The notes below the pieces were generated by a model. The model did not search any database, had not been told where the DNA came from, and saw nothing but the letters and a program-made list of their open reading frames with translations. The position numbers and the translations under genes were made by a program. A stretch of 64,000 nucleotides of DNA from the NCBI GenBank assembly GCA_038093975.1, contig JBBPTG010000002.1:744001-808000 (forward strand), written 5' to 3'. This stretch comes from Chalciporus piperatus (taxonomy: Eukaryota; Basidiomycota; Agaricomycetes; Boletales; Boletaceae). Of this stretch, positions 10,996 through 22,517 are shown piece by piece (the first letter of the stretch is position 1; each line of letters opens with the position of its first letter).

Positions 10996-12210
10996 CTAAC
11001 TCGCCTTGCTGAGCGTGCGCTCATACTCCACAAGCTCCTGAGTGTGCGGGTGTTCCCATAGATCCTCGCCAGCTGCAGGCTCCATGGGAAGGAGTGGCCT
11101 CCGAGGATTTCCTCCGTATCCGTACAGCTTCTCAAGCAAGTACTTGGTTCCGGCAATGGATCCCTTGGCGATTGTTGCATCAGCCCGTGCAACGATTCCT
11201 TGCAACCGCTGGGCCTCGCTGAGAAGCGATGGATCGGTCTTGGATGCCTCGCACAATTGGAACAGTTTCACAATCGTGTTCTGGGAGAATAAATCAGCAT
11301 CGATGTTGGGACGCAATCGCTTACATACCGGCGCTATGTTCGCGAGACCTGTGATGGCACCGTGGCCGTTCGCGAACGCACCGGGAAGGAGGAAGTCGGT
11401 GAACCCCCCGAGGACAAGGAAAGGCGCATCCTTGTTTTTCCGTGGGTGGTTCGAAGAAAAGGACGAATCAGACGCAGTGGCCGCGATGCGCGTCAACTTT
11501 CCAACGTCGCCGCATCTGTGACCAGGAATCAGTCTGACACACACAAAAATTAAACCGTTACAAACGTGAGTTTAACACCAGCCAAATTTGGACACTCTAC
11601 GGCAAGCTCTGTGATGAGGTCAGAGTCCGCGTTGATTCCTCCGGCGGCTCCAGGAACTATGGAAAACACGGAGGTGAGAAAGACAAGGTTTTTTGTCGGG
11701 GTGGTACTCACAGTTGTATATCATGACAGGTATAGGACTTTTTTCGCTGAGCTCTGTCCAGAAGGATTTGAGTGCTTTCTTGTTTCCAAGTGCTCCAGCG
11801 TAGTATCCGCTACAGATGGCAATTGTACAGTCTGCGCCAGCGGCTGCTGCCTCGTGCGCCAACTCAATGCATTCCCGCGTGCTTCCAGCGCCAATTCCGG
11901 CGATGATCGGAACAGTGCTGAGACCGGCGTTATCCAGAGCCTTCCTCCCCGTCTTGATCAATGTCGAGCGCTCGGCATGCGATAAATGGTGGGCTTCACC
12001 CATGGAACCTGATATCACAGGACGGACGCCAGCTGAGGCTGTTCGAATAACGGCTTTTTCAAATGCATCGAGATCTACCACTCCTGTCAGTAACATGTTC
12101 TCCAATATACAGCGATACTTACCGAGGTCCTCAGAATCCTGGAGGAAAAAGGTCGGAATGGGGGTGTAGACGCCAGGCGTTAGAGGACGGGATACAGCAT
12201 TGACCGTCAT
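10996..12210 (-). CDS. DHDPS-family class I aldolase/lyase
   Basis: Member of the dihydrodipicolinate synthase / N-acetylneuraminate lyase / HOGA-type aldolase family: a TIM barrel forming a Schiff base between lysine and a 2-keto acid. Exons 12210..12123, 12074..11712, 11656..11566, 11515..11329 and 11280..10996 give 337 residues. Visible features are LTPGVYTPIPTFF at the N-terminus, GSMGEAHHL (the GSxGE substrate loop), Tyr149 in MIYNFPG and the Schiff-base Lys179 in GVKLTCGDV. The first frame is open upstream but only with a TTG; ATG 12210 is used. Fungal lysine synthesis uses aminoadipate, so true DHDPS activity is unlikely. A 4-hydroxy-2-oxoglutarate or 2-keto-3-deoxy-sugar-acid aldolase role is more probable. 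Confidence 0.9.
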
Positions 12211-12802
12211 GCTTAAAATCTGGGGATAAAGTGCGGAAAGGCTCTGCAACTGGGTATATAAACAGTTTCCGGATTCCCCTGACTGATGGCAGATTCGGTG
12301 GAGCGGTCCGTCTTCCCGGTCCGTGGAAGGGACGGCTCCTGGTCAAGAGGGACCACGTATTCTAATCAATTAGATTAAATTTTTTGTCGTACCTACACCT
12401 ATAAACCACGTTTCATGCAACAATGATTCTAATTCCTGGACCCTTTAGGGTTCGGACACTCAGAGACGAAGAATCAATTCGAGCTCCTTCGGGAATGGGA
12501 GCTCTGCTAAATTTACAACTAGTACTAGCGGGAGAACACGATTTCTATATAGTATAATTTGTATTTGCGTACTGTGCACGTACAGTTCCCGTTCTTCTCA
12601 ACGAGGCGGCATTTCGGCGGTCCGCTATAGGCAAGGAAGACCGGTCCGCGCCCACGCATCATGGGCGCAATCTGGTGTGGTCTCCTGATTGCACACGGAA
12701 CGCGTGGAGATCCCTCCGTAGCTAGCCAAACAAATTTTATTTCATGTCCCTCCTAGAGACTAGAGCACATAGCTGGGCATACTCCTCCTTGGGAGAGGAG
12801 GA
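12211..12802. other. intergenic upstream of the lyase gene
   Basis: 592 bp with no gene. TATATA lies at 12255-12260, about 45 bp upstream of the lyase ATG, and CGG-N-CCG motifs recur further up. An AT-rich stretch lies near 12360-12385. Confidence 0.5.
12304..12648 (-). promoter_or_regulatory. cluster of four CGGTCCG motifs
   Basis: CGGTCCG occurs at 12304-12310, 12317-12323, 12618-12624 and 12642-12648. Each is an inverted pair of CGG half-sites with a 1-bp spacer, the half-site used by Zn2Cys6 fungal regulators. The nearest pair is about 95 bp upstream of the lyase ATG. A pathway-specific activator of the lyase is an inference. Confidence 0.4.
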
Positions 12803-13968
12803 TTAGCCAGTTTGTTTCGGCCCCTCGACTACTTCAAATACATCGAGGACTTCTCGCTCCCACTCTCGCCAGCCATCTTCATCCGGTTCCCCCTCGTCTT
12901 CCAAAGCCCTCTTAAAAACGTCCCATGACACGCATGCTTTGTCTTCATCTCCTTTCGGGTTCAGGGTGAAGCGACCTTGTCGAGATCGGGTCAAAGTCAC
13001 CACATGCGCGGCAGAACCGAGCGCCTGCCCGAGATCGTGAACAATCGACCGAACGTACGTCCCTCCCGAGACTTGCATACCCAAGACAAATGCTGCTGGG
13101 ACATGCTCATCCTCGTCTGATCGATCCTCTATAACGGGGTCGTCCTCTACAGATTCCAGCGCTTTCTTCATTGCAGCCTTCTCATTCGCGGTGAACTCCT
13201 TCTGTGGCCAGCGAAAGTGATGATCGCCCCCCTTCCAATTGACCAGTTCCAATGAATGGACGGTAACTTTTCTCTTCTCGATCGGCCGAGGTAACGGTAT
13301 GCCTTTCCGAGCGTACTCGTATAGTGGTTTACCATCCATCTTGAGCGCGGAGAATCTAACGGGGATTCGATAAGGAGAGCCATAAATTGAAGGTAGTTAC
13401 CAACAATGGAGGTGTTTGGTATATTTCGCCTCTGAATCTATCAAGCGTTGTTTCCACTGCTTCCTTGGTGACGTGACGCCATGGTGCGACGCGCACGCGG
13501 GAACCTTCACAATCATAACTGTCTGTTTCGCAGCCAAGCAGCGCGGTTGTCCTGTACTCCTGAATTCATGACTGAACTCTCAAAATAGATTAGGTGGACC
13601 GAGTAAGTGAGATACCGTACCTTGGCGCAATCGAGAAAGTCGGAGAGTCGTTTGGTACCTTTTCCGACACCAACCACTAGAATTTCCGAGTCACTGGAGT
13701 ATGAATCGAAGGTGGTGAGGACTATACCTAAGACACCGTCTGCAAGCGGATCAAGTGTTCCACCTTGACCAAGTTTGACATCATTTTTTCTCCTTTTTCC
13801 CTTTTCCTTTCCGGTTTTGTTTTCCAACTTTTTCGAATCCACGAATAGGCGCGAGTTGTTGACGAGTTGTTTGATATCTTCCAGGACGGACATCGACGTT
13901 GGCCCCGAAGGCTTTGCGACTGCAAATAGCCCCGACAAGGGTAGTGAGGATGTAACTACCTTGGGCAT
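12803..13968 (-). CDS. PUS4: tRNA pseudouridine-55 synthase (TruB/PUS4 family)
   Basis: Converts U55 of the tRNA T-loop to pseudouridine. Exons 13968..13621, 13559..13405 and 13355..12803 give 351 residues. The catalytic loop is GQGGTLDPLADGVLG, with the nucleophile Asp73. Other TruB signatures are the N-terminal FAVAKPSGPTS, the RFRGEIYQTPPLFSALKMDG strand and GGTYVRSIVHDLGQALG. A Lys-rich insertion (about residues 45-62) precedes the catalytic loop, as in eukaryotic members. The second donor is gttggt, forced by phase. Start is ATG 13968; the frame opens further upstream only with a TTG codon. Confidence 0.93.
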
Positions 13969-14228
13969 GCTCGGAAGAGATGGAGATCCTTGGTATAGAG
14001 CCAGGTTGTTCCAGGAGGTCTTGCAGGAGGTTGTCAATGTATGCCTCCATAAAACGGTTTAGTCATTTTGGGTTACTAGTAACTACCGGTCTCAGGCTCT
14101 CACGTGGTTGTCTTGATCAGTTTTGATCAGTGCGCTTAATTTTTATCGGAACCCACCAAGGTATGGTAGTTATGGTCGGAGTGTGCTATGATGACAATCT
14201 ATATTAATGCTGGAAGAGACCCCACATT

Positions 14229-14496
14229 CTAAGACAATACTTCTTGAGCTTGAAGTTCTTCCGCGGACCTTGCCTTGGCAACAAAACGTGGATGGGCGTA
14301 GCCAATGTGAGGAGGGTACGTACAACTTCCTCCGTTCGGCGGGCGAGATGACTGGAATAACTTTTCGTACACCACATTTCCTGCTTTCTGGATCGTCCAC
14401 ATCTGAATATACCGGAGATATTTAGCTTGAAACTCAGCTGTCACCACAACGGCTGGTGGCCTGGTACTGAGACTACCCTGCAGTGTTGCGACTCAT
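14229..14496 (-). CDS. possible small protein, weak model
   Basis: A 72-codon open stretch ending at 14229 could be joined to an ATG at 14496 through a 39-nt intron (donor gtagtc), giving about 78 residues. It reads as a soluble protein with a C-terminal EELQAQEVLS. I do not recognise it. The intron would be unusually short and there is no homology support, so this may be non-coding. Confidence 0.25.
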
Positions 14497-15019
14497 GTTG
14501 GAGTCTCTTGGCCCATGTCGCTTGTCAAGCTAGGTCACACCCAGTGGCACCCACAGTGTCGTAGACTGATCCGCACCTCATCAGCGTGAGGCTAGTGGAG
14601 GAGTGAGCCTCTGAAACTTATTGGCAAGAAATCGACTCGATTTTTTAACCGCGAGCAACTTCGTCGCGAATAAACCGACTCAGTCACTCAGGGCAGCTGT
14701 CTCACTGAGTCTCACTGGTGCTCTTATAAAGCGATACCCTGCGATACCTCGGGCTCCAGGCTCAGGCCTCCGGTTCAGCGCCCTGTTTCAGTCTGACATT
14801 TATCGATTACGCCTCTTCCCATTCGCCCTCTCGACATGGAAATTGCTGTCATAGCTGTCATGCTTCTTTCCGTCGGCCCACTGATCCCCGTGATGCTTCT
14901 TTCATCCGTGAGTACAGGGCTATACTATACTATTGATCCCAAACCTTATAAAGGCATTATATAGTTTTTAACCAGATGCCTGGTACCCTGTCACCTTTCG
15001 CTCTTACGACTCATCCGCG
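14497..15019. other. intergenic: MFS promoter
   Basis: 523 bp with no gene. A TATAAA at 14947-14952 lies 68-73 bp upstream of the permease ATG. Confidence 0.5.
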
Positions 15020-17130
15020 ATGGCTGAACCATGGACACTGAACGGTGCAAGCACTCCGGAAAATACAAAAGAGCTCTCGGATGTCCTCAAGGAGGATGAG
15101 TTCTCGGAAGCTGAACGTGCTGCTCTCGAGGGTACTGTCTGGAGGAAGCTCGACAGATGGGTGCTTCCCTTCTGCACAATCTTCTATCTTCTATCTTTCT
15201 TGGTATGTCTCCAGACTTGACTGCATGCTCCATGCGTCTCAAACACGTCTCACGTAGGATAGGAGTAATATTTCCAACGCTCGTGTGGCGGGTCTGCAGA
15301 CATCGTTAAAAATGTCTAATTACCAGGTATTTGTTGGCAATACACGATTTCATACGTTCCTAACTAACCAGTCAACTTGCAGTATTCCGTGGCTTTGACT
15401 ACGACTTACGTGTAAGTGCGCGAAGCTTTGTACGCTTGCTTTCAGCCTGACCTGGGTCAGACCCTATATCGCTGCAGAGTTTCCATCCAACTTGGTCTTA
15501 AAGGTAGATCGTAATCCCGGAAAGCGCACCACGCGCTAAATACTTGTCCCTTCTAGTATGTTGGGCCTAATATCATGCTTCCCGCTATGGTCGCTGTTTG
15601 GGGTATCGTTGCCACCCTACAAGGTGAGCAGTAATTGTGTTAACTGTCCATATTCGTGCCCATTCTTTTCCCTAGGCGTTGTTAGTAACTATTCGGGGTT
15701 GCTTGCGTGTCGGTTCTTCCTGGGCTTGATGGAAGGTATGAATGTCCTCGGGGTTTAAGTTCCATTTTTTTTACCCGCCGTGCAGGTGGTCTTTTTCCTG
15801 GTCTCGTTCTTTATCTATCGTTTTTCTATCCCCGGAGGCGACTTCAAATGAGGTGAGTATTATGCCACGGTCTACATGGGTTATCTGACACCTTTGCAAG
15901 GATTGCCACTTTCTTTGCATCAGCTTCGTTGTCAGGTGCTTTCTCGGGTCTGCTTGCTGCAGGCATCGATCAGATCAGTAGCAAAACTGGTAGACCCGGA
16001 TGGGCGTGGATATTTATTCTCGTAAGTACCGTCTGGATTGCTCTCGAGGTGTGCTCACTTGTCGTGATAGGAAGGGATCTTCACCTTCCTTTTTGGTTTT
16101 ATCTCTTTCTTCATTATTCCTGGCTCCCCTGAAAAGGCTCGCTTCCTCACACAAGACGAGCGGACCTACATTGTATCCGAACTTAAACACGATGGTGCTA
16201 TCTCGCAAGACGAGAAGGATGACAGGTTTAGCTGGGCCGAAGTCGTTAAATCGGCGAAGTCCCCACATGTGTTGATTCTTACCACAGCCTTGTTCTTCAA
16301 TGGTCAGTACCTCCCCAGTCTCGATTATACTCATTACTCACCTCGACTAGGCTCAATATTGTATGGTTTGGCTTAGTGAGTTCGGTTTACACACCCATGG
16401 AGTTTGTTGTTCATATGAATGTCTCATAGCTTCGAGCCGACTATCGTTGCTGGACTCGGATACGCCGGTAACAGGGCTCAGCTCATGAGTGTACCGCCTT
16501 TTGCGACCGCTTTCGTTTGTACGTAACTCACAGAACCTCTGTGCTCATTGATGTTGATGCATTGGCACAATCAGGTTCGATGATCTCGGCCTACATATCT
16601 GACCGTTACCGCTGTCGTGGACTGACAACGATATTCTTCTCTATTCTGGGGTTGATTGGCTTTGCCATGTTCTATGGTATGTTTCGTTTATCCAGAACAT
16701 TCAGCATGTGCGTTCGGTCTGACATACACATTTCAAAGCGAGCAACTCCAAGCACGTCCGCTACGCATCCATCTTCTTCTCCATCACTGGCACATACGGT
16801 ACCGCTCCGGCACTGACCACGTGGACGGCGAACAACAGTGCCCCTCACGTCAGACGGGCAACCACAGTCGCGATCTCTTTCATCATGACCAACGCAGGTG
16901 GTATTCTCTCTACATGGCTTCTTGGATCGTTGTCCCCCGCCCCGAACTATACGAAGGCGACGGTCACGTTCCTCATCATGTCCGTTCTGATGGTGTTCTT
17001 TACGGGAGCCAACCTGCTTTACCTCATGCGACAAAACCGCTTGAAAGCTGAGCAGAGGCAGAAGATGACCAGGGAAGACGAACCAGGAGGATTGGGAGAC
17101 CGTAGTGCATGGTTCATCTATAACTTGTAA
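15020..17130 (+). CDS. MFS permease, anion:cation symporter type (TNA1/DAL5-like)
   Basis: Plasma-membrane importer of small organic anions. Thirteen exons (15020-15202, 15258-15326, 15383-15411, 15461-15503, 15557-15623, 15676-15735, 15786-15852, 15901-16021, 16071-16302, 16351-16375, 16430-16518, 16575-16676, 16739-17130) give 492 residues with all phases consistent. The family pattern is visible: WRKLDRWVLPFC before helix 1, DRSNISNARVAGL, YVPYIAAEFPSNLVLK, LLACRFFLGLMEGGLFPG, and a loop with SPEKARFLTQDER before helix 7. The C-terminus is hydrophilic and cytosolic. Relatives carry nicotinate, allantoate, biotin or pantothenate; the substrate cannot be chosen here. No partner catabolic gene lies beside it. 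Confidence 0.92.
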
Positions 17131-17358
17131 TACTCTACTACGAGCGCGTACGGACTTTTGGACTTTTGATATACCCACCAAATTCGATCGTTTAATGCTG
17201 TCTATGCGACTCATCCCTGCATCTCGTCGTGGTCGGCATATAGCTGAACTTCAGTTGTTTAGATGATACACAAAGATGCGAGGATGACTCGATCCAACAG
17301 CACGATGCTGAAACACACCACAAATAAAAGAATCTAACAACGACGCTACACTGTGGGT

Positions 17359-20300
17359 CTATCCGTTTCCAGAAACCCACGCACCCCCGCAAACACAGCG
17401 CGTCGCCCACATTTTTTCCCAAGTTTTCCACCGATACGAGACACGTCCCGCAACACTCACCTCTCCCCCTACTTCCGACCTGTGCCCACACCTGAGACAT
17501 AACAAACCGGGACCGCGACGTAATAACACGCCCTTTGTCACCACGTCCCGTTCATGCTCTTTCGAAGGTTGTTCAGATGTTGAGAAGCTCGCGAAGCCGT
17601 CAATGAGATCCGCCGGTTTGATGAAAAGACGGGGCTTGTCGATCGCGGGAGAGGTGTATAGAGTCTGTAACATTTTGCGGAGAAATCCGTACTGAGTGGG
17701 GACCGGGTGACATTTAGCCAAGGCCAATTTTCCGTCCTCGCCTGTTCGGAGTCCAGATGGAGAAACGGGAGAGGCACATCGGAGAAGATCGTTCAGTCAA
17801 TCAAGCAATCGTGAGAGAAGTGTTTCATATATCGACTTACCAGGTATACTTCTCACGTCCGGAATTGCGCTTTTGAACACTTCCTCTAACCCCTTGAGAT
17901 CAAGCCCTGAGCAGCCAATGACATCCATCAGGATATTACGCGCGATCTGAGCGTTTTCCCCTTTAGGAGTGAGTGAACCAAGTGAATGGTAGAAGCGATT
18001 CACATGCATCACTACCCCTATGAGATTAGTCAATGTAGACGGGTGGGCGAGATGGAGTAAGATGGGCGAATCGAAAGGGGAGGAGAAAGGGTAACGCTTG
18101 GCTTCTGGGGTCTGTCAGAGGATCCTTGTGAGTGTGTAGCGCAGGGATAGTGACCTACCATCTAGAGTAAAGGGACTCGAATCGTCTGCGGGCTCAATCT
18201 TTGGTTGAACTGCGTTCGCGGCTGGAGTTAGTTCTGTCAAGTCGGCAGCAGAGAGGCACTCTTTCATGAGCTTCTCTAAAAACCTAATGACCCATTCAGA
18301 TAAGCTGACAAGTTGCCAAACAGCCTCTGGACAAGACTGGTCAGTACACTTCTCTCATCGTGCAAGCAACGATCTTACCGAGGTCATATCCCTCGGGATC
18401 CTTGCAGTCTTCGAATGCCACAAAACACGCTATTATCGAACACATGTCGTGTGCGTTTCTCCAAAGTGACTCAAAGAACTGTTTCTCATCGCTGTCTGTA
18501 GTTTGCATTGCTCTTGCTCTAATTCGCTAGTGTGAGGAAGAGTTTGAGTGAGAAGCAGAGACCCACCTATAAAATTCGACAGTGGCGCCCAGAATATCTG
18601 TCGCACAGAATCCTCCAACCGCGCCAGCACGCACGCTAGTCTCAAACCCCACCCACGTTCCCCTCAAAGTTTCAACAATGGTATCCAACGGCACCCTGGG
18701 TGCAGTCAAGGCATGCGTGATGTCTGTGATAGATCTGCGGGATTGAAGGGAAGTTACAAGCGCCATGGAAGATTGCGAAAGGTTTCGCGGGGTAGGATCT
18801 AAGATGTTCTATGCGGAAAGAACAACGCGGCGTAGGGAAAATTTGCTTACCTGCTGGATTGGGTGTCTTGTTGAGTTGCTTGGGTAGAGCATGTATCGAC
18901 ATTCTACCCAACGTTGTTGCGCATACAAGCATCCGATTTCTTGACGTGGTAATATTTACCGGCCCTTTAAGAGACGTACTCGAACATATCAGGGGTGTTA
19001 ACGAACACCAACACTCACAATCCATCCCTGCCCTGCTGGTGGGAGCCATGATCGGCGTGGACTCCCAATCAGGATCATCAGTAAGGTCGGGTCTACAAGA
19101 ATGACTTAGCGCAACTACCTAGCAATGTGACAGAACAGCGCACAGTTGCAGAACAGAGAGGTTACCAACAGCAGCCTCCCTTTCCTTCTGGCTGCCCCGA
19201 GACACAGGGCCACCTACATCGGCCAGCAAGGCCATCACAATCCCTTTCCGAGAATTGGAGGAGACGAACCCGGGACACGTATGTGTCAGAACACGGGGGG
19301 AAAAGGAACGCTCCCCGACCTGATTAACCGACTGGACAGAAATGTGAGTATTCACCAAACATACACCTTTGCCATTGCTTACCCAGGCTATTTTCATCGG
19401 CGTTGACGGAGGGGTTCGCGCTAAAGCATACGCTACTGCAACGGATGTCGGTATCGAGTTATCTACGAGGCGGAGGGTCACAGCTGATGTTAGAGAGACT
19501 TGTAAGTACACAAGAACGGGCACCCTACAGTCTTCGAAATCCAAGAAGGATGCCACCAGGAATGTTGATGGGGGTTCTGTTACGGGACGCATGGGCTGCT
19601 TATCCTTCTTAGGTGAAGTTTTCGGTGATGTCAAAGGATCAGGCCTTGGAGGGGGGGAACAGACGAACGTGAGATCTATGAGGTGGGGGAAGGGATGATG
19701 AAGGGGGGGAAGTGGTTGACTGAGGAGACCTGTCATTCCCAAAGCTGAGCTTCAACAGTACGCACGGGAGCCATTGGTAGTTCTTACATATGAGCGCCCC
19801 ATCGAAACGGATCTTGACCTCACAAAGCTCGATGGTTTGCTCTTCCGCTAATGCACCGAATTCTAATGGTGGGGATTGTTCCTCTGGAGATGGGTCATGT
19901 GTTTGCGAAAGATCTAACGACAGTCTAAGATCGAGCTCGTTATTTGCACCTGACTTCAAACTATCTGAGGTGGGATATCTCCTTGACCTCATAGCGATCA
20001 AAACGGAAGATTCTAGCATAATGGAGAATGAGATGATAGGGGTGCGAGAATAAAGAGGCTTACCACCGTAGATGAATCCAATGGACGCATTTATACACAA
20101 CTTTGAGGTTTTTGGGCCTGCAGGTGTGTCGTGCACGGCACCGAGGGGCTGACCCTCGACGGTAAAATAAGGCTGAGTTAACGAGCAGGACAGCATTCTT
20201 AGAGAGGAAACATATGTGCGCAGGTAGCAAACATGCAGCTGATGTGATTGTGTTACGAGCAAAAGGGTTGGGTTTGACACTGGGGTGAGGGGCCCGCCAG

Positions 20301-20888
20301 ATGGGAGGCGAGCGGATGACCCATCTGCGGAGGTGGACCACTATGCGGGACGAAATAACGATACCGGTGCGAAGCCAAAAGACGGGGCGACGTACCTCAC
20401 GTTCAGTCCCAGCCCAGGCAGCAGCTATGACGTTGGCACCACGACTAAAAGGCCAGCACTCCTTGACTATCCAGGCATCTACACGGCACCCACGATTCCA
20501 CAGGCAAGCAATACCATCACCATCATGACTGGGATAAAACGCGAATAGCCAGCGGTCATTCGGAGATACGGTGATGACACTTGGTGGTTTGTAGGAAGCG
20601 GGGGAATGGAGAATCGGATCTGGAGAGACCACGAGGAATTGTTTTGAAGATGGAAATAAACGACCAAGAATGATGGGTTGTGTCGGATGGGCGGTGAATA
20701 TTGTAGATGAACTAGACCAAGCAGCTGGTCTGGTGTGGGTGAGCAGGGGTAGGGTAGTCTGTGCATGCCAGAACACACCTGCGGAGGTCCTCGACGAGAG
20801 GGTGGAAGTCCCACCAGTTTGCTCGCCATCTCCTGTCGTCTCTGGCCTTCCCCTTTGCAGGAGAACTCTTTCCTTCCGAGGTCAACAT
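17359..20888 (-). CDS. MED16: Mediator of RNA polymerase II subunit 16
   Basis: Tail-module Mediator subunit (yeast Sin4) that links activators to polymerase II. Thirteen exons (20888-20779, 20729-20396, 20340-20064, 20012-19788, 19744-19383, 19331-19166, 19114-19019, 18964-18851, 18798-18567, 18518-18379, 18326-18159, 18104-17841, 17741-17359) give 956 residues. The N-terminal half is a WD-like propeller (WWDFHPLVEDLRR, STIFTAHPTQPIILGRLFP, VSPNDRWLFAFYPS, NPTLLLVTQSHQLHVCYLR). The C-terminal half is helical and ends with paired cysteines (CLRCG, CVCGG), as in the family. Start ATG 20888 is preferred because longer frames would run into the divergent PSMG3 coding exon. Several acceptors were chosen by phase; exon 7 borders are the least certain. 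Confidence 0.88.
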
Positions 20889-20996
20889 ATGCGGCACATC
20901 CAAAACCAATAGAGCGCGTCTGTTCGCGACAAGTTGAAACACGTGACGCAGAGATAACACTGTATGTGAGAGCGCGACGACTGGCTTTGAGCAACC
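20889..20996. promoter_or_regulatory. 108-bp bidirectional promoter MED16 / PSMG3
   Basis: The two start codons face away from each other with 108 bp between them. CACGTG lies at 20939-20944 near its centre. Both transcripts must start inside this segment or within the opposite 5' end. Confidence 0.5.
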
Positions 20997-21501
20997 ATGT
21001 CCAAGTTTCTGGAGGCATCCTTGCTGGTACAAGACGTCCGCACAGACATCGTCATCCAGCCTTTCGCGGATCGAATTCTCGTGCTCGTCACGCAGTTGGG
21101 CAAAGTGGGCAGTCTGGTGCATTCAGCTCTCTAAGTCCAAGGGGCCCTGCTAACCCTCTCTCAAGATACAAGTTTCCATCCCTTCGACGGCCCTTGTTCA
21201 TCGCGAGGCTCCATCCGAATCTTCCGATCACCCAGGAAGTCTCCCTTGCCCATCCGCAGCCATCCAGCTGACGCCGATCTTCGGAAGTGCGCCAACTGAG
21301 CATATGCAAGCATTCCATTCGCTTTATGCTGCTCAGATAGCCACTTTGATCTGGCGTTCACCATGGGTTCAACATGGCAACATTATTGTAGGGATTGCAC
21401 TGCAGAGACCGACGAGTCAAGTAGATCTGGGAGAGCTTAGTGAGGAGGAACGCAGCAGATTTCATGGTATTATGGATGCCTTGCGAGGGATGTTGACCTA
21501 A
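20997..21501 (+). CDS. PSMG3: proteasome assembly chaperone 3 family protein
   Basis: Cytosolic chaperone that helps assemble the proteasome alpha ring. Exons 20997..21116 and 21166..21501 (49-nt intron with a CTAAC branch site) give 151 residues; human PSMG3 is about 122. Signatures are IQPFADRILVLVTQLGKVG, then GSLIQVSIPST across the splice, then HSLYAAQIATLIW and a final EEERSRFHGIMDAL helix. The loop between the two halves carries about 30 extra polar residues. It is divergent from MED16. Confidence 0.85.
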
Positions 21502-22051
21502 TCATCATATCATCATAAGCCAACACTTTTATGGAAATGTTTGTACATAGGGTTAGGGTTAGCAGGATGAAAGAGCGAAAAAAAAACGGCCTGCCCAGCC
21601 AGAGTGGCCGTGGCAGGACAGGAAAATATTGAGACAGTGCATGAGCCGAAGCTCATACAAACCGCGGATACCCTCTGTATGGACAGGGTCGCCGTGCTAT
21701 GGAAGGTCCCCGTGGCCCATAAACCCAGGTAGCTGAAGGGGCTTGTGCCATCAAGGTAAGTATGAGGATATCCAATGTGGACTCTCCACTTTTATAACCT
21801 TGTCGTGACGCGCACGGACCACCGCCTGCAGTAGGTTCCTTAATCGAGTAGTTGGTCCGAATGTCAGATTGTAGTCGCGTGCACTTTCAGAACGCGCTGA
21901 GCACCGTTTAGATCGTTTAGAGCTTGAGCATCGTCCGAGTCGTTCACGAAAATAGTCCGAATGTACTGCCTAGCACGTCCCATACACTCTCCCCGCCTTC
22001 CTGCAGACTACATCCCCCCTACGTAGTTTTTGACTCTCCATCCAAAGCGGT
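21502..22051. other. intergenic between converging genes
   Basis: 550 bp, presumably the 3' UTRs of PSMG3 and NCE101. A poly-A run lies near 21576. No gene seen. Confidence 0.5.
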
Positions 22052-22414
22052 TCATTTCTGTTCCTTTTCCTTCTGCCACTTTTCCCACTTCCACTTGACA
22101 AGAGGTACCAATCGTTGATCAGGAGGTAATGCATTGCGAGGATGTGTCTCGTAGAGGTAGTAAGCCAAGTACCCAGTAAAGACGCCCAACAGAGGGTCAA
22201 GTCCACTATTCGCGAGTTAGCAAAGATACGCATCCAGACGAGCCCCCGAGAAGACGACTGACCGTGAAAGTAGTGGTGGAGGGACCATCATGCTGTCCTC
22301 TGGCTGTTCTCCTGTCTTGTGAGCGCGTATGTTATTGGCCAAGCTCGTTCGCAAAACGCCGCCGAGAAATGCCGTCCCGGAACGTCGGTTAAGGTCGAGG
22401 TTTCGGACTTGCAT
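22052..22414 (-). CDS. NCE101: non-classical export protein NCE101 family
   Basis: Small single-span membrane protein; the yeast member is linked to secretion of proteins lacking signal peptides. Exons 22414..22263 and 22205..22052 give 101 residues, or 60 if translation starts at the tandem Met at 22291/22288. The conserved core is LLSRGLDPLLGVFTGYLAYY followed by LYETHPR and a Trp/Lys-rich tail (KWKWEKWQKE). Yeast Nce101 is 53 residues, so the 60-residue form fits the family better; the 41-residue N-terminal extension is basic and could be 5' UTR. It is divergent from NAA25. Confidence 0.82.
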
Positions 22415-22517
22415 AAAAATTCATGCGTACCGCGCGTGTGCCTCGTAAACACTACGACGACTTGAGCTCGCGTTCCCTTCTCCTCCTCTCACCCTCAACC
22501 TAGACCTTGGGCTCGCC
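22415..22517. promoter_or_regulatory. 103-bp bidirectional promoter NCE101 / NAA25
   Basis: Start codons of NCE101 (minus) and NAA25 (plus) are separated by 103 bp, counted from the longer NCE101 start. The DNA is pyrimidine-rich on the NAA25 side (near 22475-22500), as in many fungal promoters. Confidence 0.5.

Noticed and set aside
15020..17130. A metabolic cluster around the MFS permease, lyase and methyltransferase
   Set aside because: These genes are separated by housekeeping genes, and no synthase or regulator gene lies between them.
21001..21122. Longer MED16 N-terminus starting at 21122
   Set aside because: The extension would overlap the PSMG3 coding exon on the other strand and shows no MED16 similarity; ATG 20888 fits the family start.
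21550..21562. Telomere-like GGGTTAGGGTTAG
   Set aside because: Only about two units, inside a 3' UTR region; too short to be a telomere or internal telomeric array.
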